From positions 1 through 32,254 of the forward strand of contig JAHDPQ010000141.1 of NCBI GenBank assembly GCA_018434245.1: a stretch of 32,254 nucleotides of DNA. The letters run 5' to 3'. The position numbers and the translations under genes are program-made. Positions within the stretch are counted from its first letter, which is position 1. The number at the start of each line of letters is the position of its first letter. Shown here one piece after another: positions 32,185-32,254 of this stretch. A model generated the notes under the pieces. That model saw only the letters and a list, made by a program, of their open reading frames with translations, had not been told where the DNA came from and made no database searches. Source of the stretch: Oscillospiraceae bacterium (GTDB lineage Bacteria; Bacillota; Clostridia; Oscillospirales; Ruminococcaceae).

Positions 32185-32216
32185 AGAGGGCGCTGGGTCT
32201 CCCCACCACGCCCTCT
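32185..32216. repeat. Inverted repeat at the right edge
   Basis: AGAGGGCG / CGCCCTCT around a 16-base loop with no T-run. The 11-base block GGGCGCTGGGT occurs here (32188) and at 32092 next to the ilvA leader hairpin. The gene to the right is outside the window. Confidence 0.45.
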
Positions 32217-32254
32217 ACTTCCAATCTGTTGCAGGGAACTGCTCAGAGCGGACA

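Overview
The window reads as a stretch of chromosome from a Gram-positive anaerobe of the Clostridia. It is moderately GC-rich, and an Oscillospirales-type gut bacterium is my best guess. The evidence is three T-box leaders on aminoacyl-tRNA synthetase genes, RNase Y, a CIRCE operator, many consensus sigma-A promoters with 17-18 base spacers, strong Shine-Dalgarno sites, and frequent TTG/GTG starts. I saw no tRNA, rRNA, CRISPR array, insertion sequence or phage gene.

Left part (1-6473). A truncated gene runs off the left edge. It is followed by the minus-strand pair DUF1934 protein-argS. A TIM-barrel sugar isomerase (minus) and a metallo-beta-lactamase-fold hydrolase (plus) diverge from back-to-back promoters. 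A sodium:neurotransmitter-symporter family transporter follows.

Middle part (6474-21540). Here lie cysS and cysE behind a cysteine-type T-box, then pgsA with an upstream nitrilase-fold protein that has lost two of its three catalytic residues. A plus-strand operon holds an LUD-domain protein, a tyrosine phosphatase and dcd. tyrS has a Tyr T-box (UAC specifier), htpG has a promoter plus CIRCE operator, and thrS has a Thr T-box. RNase Y (rny) closes this part. Between htpG and thrS is an unusual patch. It contains a tiny AbrB-fold protein carrying a zinc ribbon, preceded by a roughly 215-base structured RNA with its own promoter and a T8 terminator, and several palindromes.

Right part (21554-32254). 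A sugar-acid module is controlled by a divergent LacI-type regulator. It comprises an SDR resembling mannonate oxidoreductase, a PfkB kinase of the 2-keto-3-deoxygluconate kinase type, 6-phosphogluconate dehydrogenase, and a LarA-superfamily enzyme that keeps the nickel-pincer residues. The LacI gene and the SDR gene diverge, and two copies of one perfect palindrome sit at their two start sites. I infer that the LarA homologue may be a mannonate/gluconate 2-epimerase, which would feed hexuronate carbon into the oxidative pentose phosphate route. This is the most interesting system in the window. After it come an NADP-type secondary alcohol dehydrogenase with a divergent LysR regulator, and a threonine ammonia-lyase (ilvA) with its own promoter and a leader hairpin.
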